From Hypomesus transpacificus (taxonomy: Eukaryota > Chordata > Actinopteri > Osmeriformes > Osmeridae), in the NCBI RefSeq assembly GCF_021917145.1, contig NC_061061.1, forward strand, positions 15,515,484 through 15,579,483: a stretch of DNA of 64,000 nt. Reading direction: 5' to 3'. Below the pieces are notes generated by a model that saw nothing but the letters and a program-made list of their open reading frames with translations, searched no databases and had not been told where the DNA came from. Below are positions 18,413 to 29,681 of this stretch, in pieces. The translations under genes and the position numbers were made by a program. Within the stretch, counting starts at the first letter, position 1. Each line of letters opens with the position of its first letter.

Positions 18413-20952
18413 ATCAACTCACTGGGATAATCTGGCCACACACTCCCACTGGTTCATGACGGGTGTAGCTGAAGTAGTCTCCATCGATGGGGATGGTCTT
18501 TCCCTCACACTTATCTGCCCAGCCAGCATAGTACCTGGACAAAGGGTCAAACTGAGTTCTCGAGCAGTTTATAATTTAAATGGCAGCCCAAATGACAGTC
18601 AACACTTCTTGAGGGAAACCTGCAGCATTCCAGAGAGCAGGTTCCACATAAAGACATGATGGAGCAGTGCGTGTGTTGGGGGCTGGGAGAAAGGAAACAA
18701 CCTTGCAAAACGGGTTTACACTCAGTTCAGATATTTTTCAGACTTTTGGAAAACACTGTCCAATAAAGAAGCCATTTCCTTACCTCATACTTCTTTTCCC
18801 CCTTTTGTCCTGAGTCCCTCTCTTGTCCTCTGTCCCCATTTTATTATCTCGCTCATTCATTCCATTTCTGTCTTAATCCCATACCTGTCCCCCCATAGCT
18901 GTTGTATGATGTGATGATGACTGACCTCAGACACTTGACGACCATGGGGACATCGACACAGTAGGAGATAGCGTACGGCTTCCCGTTGTCCAACGTCTCC
19001 AATTCCTATGGCAACAACTTCAATTCAAACTGGTTTCAGAGCACTAGGAGCATTGTGAAATTCATAACAGGGCGGAAGGTGCATTACAAAATAGAGGCTG
19101 AAAACCAGAACTGAAATGTTCAAGTTGGACAGGGTGATTGACCACAAGTAGGTGACTACAGTCAATTATCTTGTCAATCGTTCCAAAGCCAAGCAACTGT
19201 GCTGCTCGAGAATGATTTTACTACAGTGGTCTCACCAAGACTCTGAGGATCACTTTAAACACACAGAGCATTGACAGACAAACATCTAGGTCACACACAC
19301 ACACAAAACCCCTTGTACAGCTTAGGCCAGACCATGTGACCAGGGCCTATAAAACCATGTGACCTCAGCAGGAGCGGCTTGGTCAGTACAGAGCCTCTGA
19401 CTCAGCAAAACCCTTCGCACACAAATCTGAATATGTTGCTACTGATAAGACAAGCTTCCTGAAAACCAAAGGAAAATGATTGACTCAGAAACACTGGCTT
19501 ACCCTTGGCTAAATAATAAAGTAATTGTTCCCAATTTATGTCAACATAGTACTTAGTATTACACAGTATCTTTTGGCAGTCGCCGTAGATATCCCTGTAC
19601 ATGTTCTTTGTCCATTGTTAGTGTTGCATAACAATGGAATCCAACTTACCGCCAGGTAGGCGGTGTCTCTCTCAATGGCATCAGCTAGGCGGTTTAGGAG
19701 CAGTCCACGGTGTGATGCATCCATCCTTCTCCATGGAGAGCCCAGCCTGAAGGCATCCTTAGCAGCTTTTACAGCCTTGTCTACATCCACCTGGTGAGAA
19801 TGGATGGTGACAGGAAACAGCAGAGTGAAAGATGAGCTCAGAATATCTCACCATGAAAATCGACAGCTCCAGAGCAACTTAACCTCTCAGATCCTAAAAA
19901 CCTGGTAGCTTAGAGTCCCTCTGACACTACAGTACTAGGACCAGAGCCCCAAGTTTCCAGCAACTACACCAGTAAACTAATCCCCATCCTCCAGCCTCAC
20001 CTTGTCAGCCTCTGCCACCTGGCAGATGACCTCTCCTGTAGAAGGGTTGATGGTGGGGAAGGCCCGTCCACTCACTGCATCCTGCCATTCATTGCTGATA
20101 AATAGCTGCACGCAAAAAAAAAAAAAAAAATCTATATTCATATACATCTGGTCACAGTCACAGACTTTATCAAGGCTACTGATAAGTCAGAGACACCAAA
20201 AGTATGTTCAGACTTTCCAATCTCAGTACAGAAACGTTTGATCTAATTCAGTTTTTTTTCAAACCTGGTCCTAAGGGACCGGCCGCCCTGCACGTTTGAA
20301 ATGTTTCCCTCTTCCTGCACACCTTATTCAAATGAAAGGGTCGTTGTCGGGCTTCTGCTGAGTTTACTAATCAATCAGGGGTATTGAGCAGGGAAACATA
20401 AAACATTCCAGGGCTGGTGGATCCCCCAGGATCAGGGTTGAGAAATGATTATGTTTATGTCTGCATGATATCTCATCTATGGAGATTCCAGTAGTCTCTG
20501 TAACAGAGAAAACTTAGTTTCACTAGTTTTTAAAGCACTCAACTAGCCTAGGGACCTGGGGTGCCTGCCAGTTGCTGTCTGAACTGGCTGGTCGCCTTAA
20601 GTTCCTGACGAGTAACGGCAGAACCCATGGATTGTATTAGGCTAACTGAATTAGACACGTTTCTGACATGTGAGACAAGTTGCAGTTAACATCGTCAAGT
20701 CAACAAGAGGGTCAGCAGTGGGCTACTCAACAAACCATTTCTAATGAATTGTTCGAATGAGTTCTGTAGAACGACCGTTTCAATAAACACTTTGCTGTAT
20801 TCAAAACCTGCTGGGTTGCACTTGCAACGGTTTACCTTATTATAATGCACTTCCGGCTGAGCGTTTGGAGCAGGGATGGCAGCAGCAGAATACCGACAAG
20901 ATGAAATCCCGGAGATCTGAGGCAAAGTTCGGGACAATGCGGCTCGCAGCAT
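15519..20952 (-). CDS. aldh2: Mitochondrial aldehyde dehydrogenase 2
   Basis: Thirteen coding exons on the minus strand: 20836-20952, 20001-20105, 19650-19790, 18926-19005, 18423-18534, 17551-17679, 17289-17402, 17035-17137, 16764-16948, 16450-16614, 15840-15997, 15638-15752, 15519-15551, giving 518 aa (human 517). It is the NAD-dependent enzyme that oxidises acetaldehyde and other aldehydes in the mitochondrial matrix. Seen: a mitochondrial presequence rich in Arg, Ser and Ala ([15 protein letters not shown]), the landmark [13 protein letters not shown], the oxyanion region [14 protein letters not shown], the nucleotide site FTGSTE, the general base in [11 protein letters not shown], and the catalytic cysteine in [13 protein letters not shown]. 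The C-terminus is VPQKNS. Its neighbour upstream on the same strand is an acad10-like gene, the same pairing as in mammals. The intron after exon 5 opens with a very long G run. Confidence 0.96.
17449..17503. mobile_element. Tc1/mariner-type inverted-repeat remnant in aldh2 intron
   Basis: A 55-base near-perfect palindrome with arms TGTACAGTACCAGTCA and TGACTGGTACTGTACA, including AAACTTTTGACTGGTAC. The motif matches the ends of Tc1-like elements common in teleosts. It has no coding content and is probably a deletion product or a minimal non-autonomous copy. Family assignment is from memory of the end sequence. Confidence 0.55.
18377..18412. repeat. 36-base C homopolymer (G on the aldh2 sense strand)
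   Basis: Uninterrupted C run on the plus strand. On the aldh2 strand it is poly(G) starting 10 bases inside the intron after the exon 5 donor at 18422. The true length may differ, since homopolymers of this size are hard to sequence. Confidence 0.9.
20258..20445. mobile_element. Degenerate inverted-repeat DNA element in aldh2 intron 1
   Basis: The left end TTTCAAACCTGGTCCTAAGG and the right end (AGGATCAGGGTTGAGAA) are imperfect reverse complements. The short interior carries CCTGCACACCTTATTCAAAT, a layout typical of non-autonomous hAT-like elements of fish. It is diverged and a target-site duplication is not clear. hAT is the best guess, not proven. Confidence 0.4.
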
Positions 20953-21843
20953 CGTGTTTTTAAGTCAAGTTGCCTACCACCAAGCTGAAACAGGACGTGA
21001 TATAAGCTGAATACTTTATGCACAGCAAAGTGCGTAGTGCCACCCGCCCCCAAGACCATGCGCAGTAGAGTCCACTGTTTGGAGTTTTGGCGAGGATTTT
21101 TACAGTAAACGAAGTTGTAAAAGGACATAAACTATATTTCATACAATAATAATTTACTTTGAAACACATCAGTCTATAGCTACAGTGCAGAAATGACATG
21201 TGCTCAAAGCTCACTTTTGCCGAGCAAAAATTCAAGTAATTCAACAACTAAATAAGCCTACTGCAAACTGTAAGAACTGAGTGAAAATTGACTTTACTGC
21301 CGAGCCAATGATATGAAATGTGTGGTGAGGGAGTTCCTATCTCATAAGTGTTACTGCAGTGTTGAACTTCAGACCGTCCGTCACATCGGTAAAGGTTTGC
21401 TGTGAATCAGACAAGAGACTGTAAAATCAATTATGCACAAATTTGGTAAGATAGAGGTGTTTATATGTTCATAATCAGCACAATGTCTTTCACCACCATC
21501 AGTTAAAAACATTTCTCTCTTTTCTAACAGACTGATTGCCTCAAAGAAAGTAAATGCAAACATGGGACAACATACTGTTAATAGCATCATTAGATGGTGC
21601 ACTAGGTCAGACCTGTTCACCTCTGCACCTATATGCACTGCAAGTTAAACTTGAAAACGTATCTACAATAAACCACTAACATTTAAGGATTTCATTTCAT
21701 GAAACCATTATGTGGTAATGTATCAGTAGAACATATACAATTATGGCAGGGGAAAAGGCAAGAAAACTAAATCACTGCTTGATTTCATAATCAACAATCT
21801 TCACTACATGTGCCCCTGAACACAAGTTCTTAAGAGGACATCC
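20953..21843. other. aldh2 promoter side and acad10-like 3' flank
   Basis: Between the aldh2 ATG and the acad10-like stop codon lie 890 bases. The aldh2-proximal part must hold its leader and promoter, and the rest the acad10-like 3' UTR. I see no reading frame resembling an acyl-CoA dehydrogenase here, which matters for the neighbouring gene. The small open frames are shadows of AT-rich sequence. Confidence 0.5.
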
Positions 21844-24822
21844 TTAAATGACAGTCTGTCCCCTTGGCATGGCATTGAAGATACGGAAGCCTTCCTTGGT
21901 AGCAAAGTCCCACCCCAGCTCTGCCAGCTGCTCTGCTTCCTGCTGACGAGAGGCCAGGCGAAACAGCTGTAGCGCCATGTAGAACTGAAGATGGGGAGGA
22001 GGGTCCATGCCCACGGTGCTGCAGTACTGACGAATCAGATCCTCCCATCTAGGGATGCCCAGCTGGTCCACCTGTAGGCCTCCCAGACCTGTAATGAGAT
22101 GAGGAAACTAGAAAATACCAATATGACAGTCATCACACACGACGAGCAAACTAATAAAATATTGGCACAAGACCATGCATGCCACACTAAGATGTGTTGT
22201 TGACAGTCTGACATTGCACCTGGGAATAAGGGGTGGTCCTGGGGTAGGTGGTGGGTGAGGGATAAGGAAGTAATGTCCAAGAGAGGGTCTCCCAAGACTG
22301 CTGAACTCCAGTCCAATACCCCCACCACCTCTGCACGCTCTGGGTGAAACACCAAGTTAGAGAGCCTAGAGACAGGAGAGGTCAAATACACAACATGGTG
22401 ACAGAAAATTTTAAGATTACACCGCAAATGTGGTGTGGTAATGTGTGGTGTGTACATGACAGACAGTGAGAGAGTGTATGCGAGTGTGTACCTGAAGTCT
22501 CCATGTACCAGCGTAGTTGAGTGGTCTTTAGGGAGGTGTAGAAGTAGCCAATCGATGAGTCGGTTAACAACTGGGATGGATTGGGTCTGAAAAGTCCTAT
22601 ACTGATGTATCCACCTCTCCACCTGCACCCCCAGTGACTCCACTTGAAATTATAGACAGATAAACAGGTTTAAATACTACTGCCGAGCATTTTAAATCAT
22701 GCTACACAGTGTTTTAACCGACTGGAATCCTTCTTCATCTGGGTTGGCCTGCCTGGTATATCCTTGCCCTCCAGGTTCAGCAAGGTGGTGTCGAGGCAGT
22801 GGAGTTGGCAGAGAGCCGAGGTCATTGCTTGGTACAGGGCAGTCCTCTCTGTGGGGGCCAGGCCTGGTAGGGATGGGTCAGTGAACCTCCGCCCTGGACA
22901 TATCTCCATCAGAAGGAAGGGACCACCAAGGCTAGGTAAAAAGACACACACAAAAATAAATAAAGGGTTCTATTTGTGTAAATGTGTGTGTCTTATGTGT
23001 CTGTATACGTGTGTTCACACCTTGGATCCTCACAGTAGTCAATGATCTTTGGAATAGGCAGGCCGGATCCACTGAGAGATTTCAGGAGTCTATGTAAAGC
23101 CATTAGATATGGAGAAGGGATAATCATAAAATACAGGCAACAACCATCCTAATAGTATCTTATTCCTGTAAACCAATCAGAGTGTGTGTGTGTATTGACC
23201 TGTGCTCTGTCCCAAGGGCCTGGGAACCAGGCAGCTGAGTTCGAAGTAGTAGATTACGCCCTCTGGAGGTTACGAAGTGTAAAGACTGACTGGGATTTAG
23301 AGTCTGGACATTAATATCTATAAACAACAGAAGACAATGGATTTTCATGGAGTTTGTAAACAAATTGTGTGTATCTATTGATGTGTTTCTCTAAGCTTAA
23401 GGGTCAGGGAAGTACTGGTGTCATCCAGTTGTAGATGTGTCCTCAGGTACTGTGTGTGTTGGTCTGTGAAGGGCTTGGAGGTTCTACGGGATGTCCCAGA
23501 GAGTGATAAGGGGAAGCCCAGCACCTCTTCTAGGTTCCTCACCGCTGCTTCTGGTTCCTCTACCTGGGAAAAACACATTTCTCACACACCTTGTACACAC
23601 CTGGAACCTATGGTGTGGTTGCATCAGAATGGTTACCTTACCTTGATGGAAGTAATTCCCAGGTCAGCAGCAGCCTGGACATTGAACTGAAGATCGTCCA
23701 GAAACACAGCTTCCTGGGCAGACACACCCAGTCTGTGCAGACAAAGCTGGAAGATCCTGGCATCAGGCTTGCTCAGCCCCTCCCTGCAGGATTCTACTAT
23801 CTGGAGAGGTAGGGGGGGGAGAGAGAGAGAGAGAGACACAGTTAAAGTTGAAGGCAACTGTGCTTGTCCATTGAAGGTATATTTACATTCAAAGGACACT
23901 ACAGTAAAATAATGGTTTTGGTGACTATGCTGAGCAATTATGATTAATGAAATGAGCAAGTAACAAGAGGCTTCTGACCACATCAAAGAGGGCAGGGTTG
24001 AGTGGCATATAGGGTTTTTTATCTAGAGTCAGGAAGTTGTTGCTAAGAACAGCGGTTTTCAGGCCTCTGGACCGCATACACTCGATGGCCTCCATCATGA
24101 CTGGCATGGGTTGTTGCATTGGCCCACTGGTCAGGGCAGATATTAATGACTCAATTGGAACCGGAAATCCTGCCTGTGGTGTAGGAAATATTAAATTAGA
24201 TGAATGATTAATCATGACTTCTGTTGGAGTACAAGTGAAAAATGCTAGTATGACGTAGGAATAGTAGAAACACATGGCAAGGATGAAATGATCTGTTTGT
24301 CAGTTGGCTTCTGACAGATTGTGTTGCATGAGATTGAGTAACTCACAATGTCACTGCATTGCTTGCTGAAGGCCTCTACAAATTCTTGTGCATCCAGCTC
24401 TCCCCTCATGTAGCTATCCCATACATTCAACTCTCCTCTTTCCCTGATGGCCCTGCCCAAAGTGCCTCGGGGAACCGCATTCTGTTGCTCAAACGCTGCA
24501 GAGAAAACCGAACGCCCACATTCAATACACAGTGTGTTATACACACCAAATACCATATCAGTGTCACACAGAACACACACACACACACGATAGTATATTT
24601 TAGGACAAAGCATAAACTGGCGTGTGTTTCTTGAGTGTCTCTGTCACCTGAGAATATCTTGACCGGCGAGGGCAGGAGAACTCCATACATGTCAAATATG
24701 ACAGCTTTGTAAAGACAGATGGGGGTGCGACTCAGTTGGCGTTTGGGTGTCTGCAAGTGCCACCTGCGGGCGCCAAACTGCACGGCAGGTCGCAATAAAC
24801 ACATAGGCTTCGTCACCATCAT
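21844..24822 (-). CDS. acad10: ACAD10-like protein with HAD and APH domains only
   Basis: Eleven exons on the minus strand: 24648-24822, 24347-24495, 23979-24173, 23642-23800, 23416-23563, 23200-23317, 23021-23089, about 22753-22931, 22492-22642, 22220-22365, 21844-22088, about 577 aa. The N-terminus is Arg-rich with no acidic residue until the HAD box, as expected for mitochondrial import. A HAD-like domain follows: YKAVIFDMYGVLLPSP, TAVLSNNF, FLDDLQFNVQAA. Then an aminoglycoside-phosphotransferase-like domain: LLMEICPGRRFTDPSLPGL, catalytic-loop LVHGDFR, metal-site VLDW. Human ACAD10 (1059 aa) continues into an acyl-CoA dehydrogenase; here a stop follows RIFNAMPRGQTVI and no dehydrogenase exon is visible before aldh2. 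The HAD second aspartate is Tyr (DMYG), and the usual GQSNPTY loop of the kinase-like half reads NPSQSL. The exon 8 donor is ambiguous: GC at 22752 or weak GT at 22722, both in frame. Role inferred from the family only. Confidence 0.85.
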
Positions 24823-26429
24823 CTTGGTTCTAATTCTGAAAAACATGCAAAAGATGTCTGAGTCTTTGCTTTGAACACAAACTGAGACCCTTGAACATGT
24901 ATACATTGGGAAACTACTTGCAGAGATTTACCGTCTTTCGCTTTCGTAACTTTCGTAACACAACAATTTTAAGTTAATGTTTGAGATTTGCTTAGCTAAT
25001 TTCTCAAGTTCAAGTTCTTTGTCATATAAACTGGCATATTCCTCTTACTTTTACGCGGAATTTATGTCAGAATGATGTCCCCATGACACTCGACCTGAAT
25101 GCATCAGTGGGCATCGCAAATATATATTTCCAGATCACCGTATTTATGAAACTATCTGGAGCCCCTGTGTCAATCTGCTTACATGACAGACATGTTGTCT
25201 TTCAGCGTCAATCACGTGATCACTACGTGGCCATGGGATGGGGGTTGGTACATTGGAACGCCCCTTATTTGGGGTTAGAAAGGATAAAGTATCTGAGAGA
25301 GCAGAAGAATGGAAAGGCTGTCTTTAACACATTAGCAAACTGTATTTTTATTTTGCCAAATGTGCTTGCAAAGGTAAAGCAAATTATAAATAAATTCCAA
25401 AAAGGATAATGCATGCATTTAACACACGATACGGTTACGAAGTTGTCTGTTTTGGGCTGACCTGCAGTGCAGATTGGGATAGCAAGCTAATGTGACAGCT
25501 AGTCATATAGCCTAGCTAGCTAATAGAGCTAGCTTGCTTCACTACTTTACGAATAGTGCACACGAGTTGACTTATTAGACAGGTTAATATATGGCAATAC
25601 ATTCGGTTCGCTGTCAAGTCTCACTTGATATTGCGTTGTAACATTACATGCAGGCTAGACAACTAGCAACATATTCATGTCTAGTTAAACTAACGTTCGA
25701 ATGCCTGTCAACTAGCTAGCTACAATGGTTAGCTATTGCTAGGTAACTCTTGCTTAGACGTTAATTCGTCTTACTTTAATTCGCTTGCGACTTTATGAAA
25801 TAACATTTAAAATGTGCCTCATATAACGTTAGCTCAGCTAACGAGACCTTTCTTAATGAGTTAAGTTAGTAAGCTAGTTCTAGCAAGCTCACTGTTCCAT
25901 TCATGATCATGTTGCTACCTCGTAACTGTAGGCTAGCTAGCTAGCTATCTTGCTGACCATTGAACGGTATTTAATTGTATTCCCTGAACCAACAAACTGT
26001 TTTAGCTATTAATGAATAGTTAGTTAGGTAGCTACTTAACGGTATCTTCTGTAACCGTTGGGCACCTCGCCAACAACGGTAGCACTATCTACCACTATCT
26101 AGCTACTCAAGCTTTCTTGTTAGCAAGCTATCAACTAGCCTAGCCTAAGCCGAGTCGGCTAGAGGGTGAATGGGCAATGGAATGTGGTTGCAAGCAAGCA
26201 GTTGGCAGCACAAGCCAAACGAAATATGAGTACTTTATCGTTGTTCAGCCTTGCTAGCTCTACTGTAGCTGTGCAGTCAGCAAGTGTTAGTACATTGACA
26301 GACTAGATCTCTGTAGGCTATATTTTGAACGCCAGGGATATTGCCACCATATAATCAGCTTACTTTCCCTGTTCCACGTGTTGTCCAACACAGACACAAA
26401 ACATTAGTCTTGGAATAGACAGTTTGAAA
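24823..26429. promoter_or_regulatory. Divergent promoter region, acad10-like (-) and phf20l1 (+)
   Basis: The two start codons point away from each other across 1.6 kb. The sequence is rich in GCTAGCTAG and TTAGCTA repeats (about 25480-26120), a composition common at teleost 5' flanks, and includes leaders of both genes. I recognise no TATA box or single strong motif. An open frame at 25083-25409 has no known domain. Confidence 0.5.
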
Positions 26430-29400
26430 ATGAGCAAGAAACCACCCAATCGTCCAGGGATCTCCTTTGAAGTTGGGTCCAGAGTTGAAGCTCAAGACTA
26501 CCTTAAGAAATGGTATGTATATGTCAGTGTGCCATTTTATTGATACAATCAAAACATCTGATTTATGTCGTATAAAAAAATTATAATCTGCATCTTTTTC
26601 TTTTTCTCGTCTAGGTACCCGTCTCGCATCGAGGAAGTGGACTTTGAGGAGGGGAAGATGCTGGTCCACTTTGACAGGTGGAGCCATCGCTACGACGAGT
26701 GGATTCCGTGGGACAGTACTCGGCTGCGTCCACTGGAAAGATCAGCAATACGAAAGGAGGGCCTTAAAGAAGATGAGGAGATGACTGTAGGTAGTCCATA
26801 CACACATATAAACACACATACACACCAACCCACACACAAATATGCCTGTCTCTAGACACACACGTCTATGTCTGTTGCACCTGTAACTAACCTGGCATGC
26901 TGGAACTACAGAGGTGTGTGTACCAGACATAGGACAGGAAAGCAGACAGGATGTGATGTTGTAGATCCAGAACCCTAGTGCTGCCTGTCATTGAGATGGG
27001 ATAAGTAATAATAGCAGTTATGGATTCATTGTTGATGCTTGTTATGAATATGTTCTACCAGGAAAGACTCAGCGAGATGACAGCATCTCGCCTCGGTGAG
27101 CTTCCTGGAAGTACAGAGAGTGCTGGGGACCAATCAGACTTACCGCCACAGAGACAAGTATATACACCCCCAGTGTTCCATCTGCTGTTATTGGCTTGTT
27201 TCATCCAGTGTTTTGGTTCCTCATGTTCCAGCTTTGGTGCATCAGATCATGGACGGTTAGGCAGAGCTGTATCAGGCCTATACACCAAACATCAGGCATT
27301 GCCAAACCGAAGCACAGTGACCTAGACACAATGTTTTGTCATTCTGGTCCTTTAAGCTTGTTTCTTAGTTTTCTGAATCACATTACTTTTGTTTGTTGTC
27401 TAATTATAGAATTTTTTCTGAAACAGCAATTTTGTTCATAATTTTTCTCAAAGAACGGGTTGGTTCATTACATTAGAGAAAGCGGTGATCAGTGTCATGA
27501 TTTTTCTTTTACCATAAAAACATATGTCTTTAACTGTTTGACATGAAAAACTATCTTTTTATTTTGACTTATATGAAAGAAACAAACAATGTTTAAAATC
27601 ATCATGTTCTCCAGGGGTTTGGTTTTTAACAATCTTATTTTAGACATTTTTGTATTCATGTCAAATAACACGTGTGTTAGTGTAGGTTCATGGATCTTAT
27701 CGTATGGCAGATGACAGATGTTTGCTCTCGGTTGTTCTGTGTTGCAGGAGTTGAGAGATGGAGAAGAGGTGCTCGCTCGATGGACAGACTGTCGATATTA
27801 CCCTGCTAAGATAGAGTCATTCAACAAGGACAGTGAGTATGACTTTGCTGGAAGTCCTTTTTGATTTTTTTTGTCTTTTAAAACCAGTACTGATACATTG
27901 GAATTCTTGGTCCGGCTATTCTCTGCAGTTTTCCATCAATCTAACCATAGTCTTACTTGGTGTTTCTAAACATCGAGGCGTTACTGGACATTAGGGGTGG
28001 GAATCGTTTAGTACCTTTCGATTCTTGGGGTCACGATTCGCTCGAAAATTCAATTTGTAATAATAATAATTTGTATTAAATATTTAAGGCCGATTTTGTT
28101 TTACATTTGTGAATCGCTTGAAAACGGAATTGCGATTCAAATGTGAATAAAACATTTTTCCCCACCCCTACTGGACATTACATTTATTGGATAGAAACCC
28201 CCCACCTCATGTTTGACCTCTGTTTCTCAGCTGGTACCTACACGGTGCAGTTCTACGACGGGGTTGTCCGCTGTGTGAAGAGGATACATATCAAGTCCAT
28301 GCCAGAGGATGCAAAAGGCCAGGTGAGAGAAAAAGACACCAGGCCTCAAACACTGTCAAGTTTTTCAAACCCAGTTTAGTGTGGCATCCCAGTTCAGATA
28401 GTAACACAAATACCCTGACGTCACAGGCCTCGTTCAATTCAACATGAGCTTCACACACAAGCTAAATAAGTCTTAAAATGGCTGCGGCTGTGAGATGCAG
28501 ACATACTTGGACTGTGTCATTAAGTGTGTGCCTCCTTTTCCCTCTCTTTGCAGAAGGTAAAAAAGACAGCAGGGCCTGGCAGGATAGAGCAGGATCTGGC
28601 ATCTGCAGGGTCCCAACCCATAGACCACACCTTAATCTTATCTACCAGCTAATGTATCTCTGTAGCTTCAGACTGGAAGGAATAGAACACTGATTGTCTA
28701 AGCTGCCAGCTATGAGTGGGAACCGGATACACTGTCAGATGCTGATTGTAAAGGGTTGAGATGATTGCTCAAATCCATTTTTGTAGCTTGAACTTATTCT
28801 GTTAGTAGTAGTTCCAATACTTGTGTGTTGAGGTCCAGTCTGTTTTTGACCACCTGCCCCATACCCACCAGCAACACATGTCTCTCTGTCAGGACTGGGT
28901 GGCGTTGGTAAAGGCCGCCTCGGCCGCCGCCAGGAACAGAGGCAATAGTAAACCTCGGACCAGCGCCAACAGTAACAAAAACCGCGATGAGGGCCGCGGA
29001 GAGCGCTCCGAGGATGAAGACGCCGAGGACGACTTCGATGACGACGAGCAGGAAGAGGAGAGCAACTCTGACAAACCTGGTACTTCAACCCTACCTCGCC
29101 TCCGCCTTACAGCGTTAGAACCGCTGTGATGCCGGATGCCTTTCCCTGTTGCTTCAACTCGTACTAGGCCCTTTCTCACTGTCTTTTCTATGTCTCTCGT
29201 CTGTTTATACTCAAGTTGTGTGTCTCTTCTGTGTGTCAATACATCTTATTTGTTTAGCTTCGTTCATTAGCCTGTGTAATCCTCTCTTTTGTCTCGCTTA
29301 TCCCTTCGAGGTGCTTGTGTTGATTCTGCAGGAGATCAGGAGGAGCAAAGGGATGAGGAGGACAGCAGACACACCCCCGTCTCCAGCCCGGCCCCTACCA

Positions 29401-29650
29401 AGGGTGGGGCCAGGCGCTCCAATCATCAGTCTGTAGAGTCCACCAGCTCCACCCCCTCCCAACCCGTCTCTGCCCCCTCGTCAGCAGGAGAGGAGACCCA
29501 GTCGGGCACCGAGCCCCCCCTCCCCTCTCTCAGCTCCTCCACTGCACCCTCACTTCCTGGTGGGTGCTCTATGTCACAGCATATCTCCGGGTAATGTTTG
29601 TCGGTGTATGTACAGTATGATTCATGTGTATGTGTCAGTAATGACCTCTT

Positions 29651-29681
<31 letters not shown>

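Noticed and set aside
27057-27160. Possible extra phf20l1 exon after CTACCAG at about 27060
   Set aside because: It has splice-like ends, but phf20l1 exon 2 joins exon 3 directly in phase, and known PHF20L1 proteins have no segment here.
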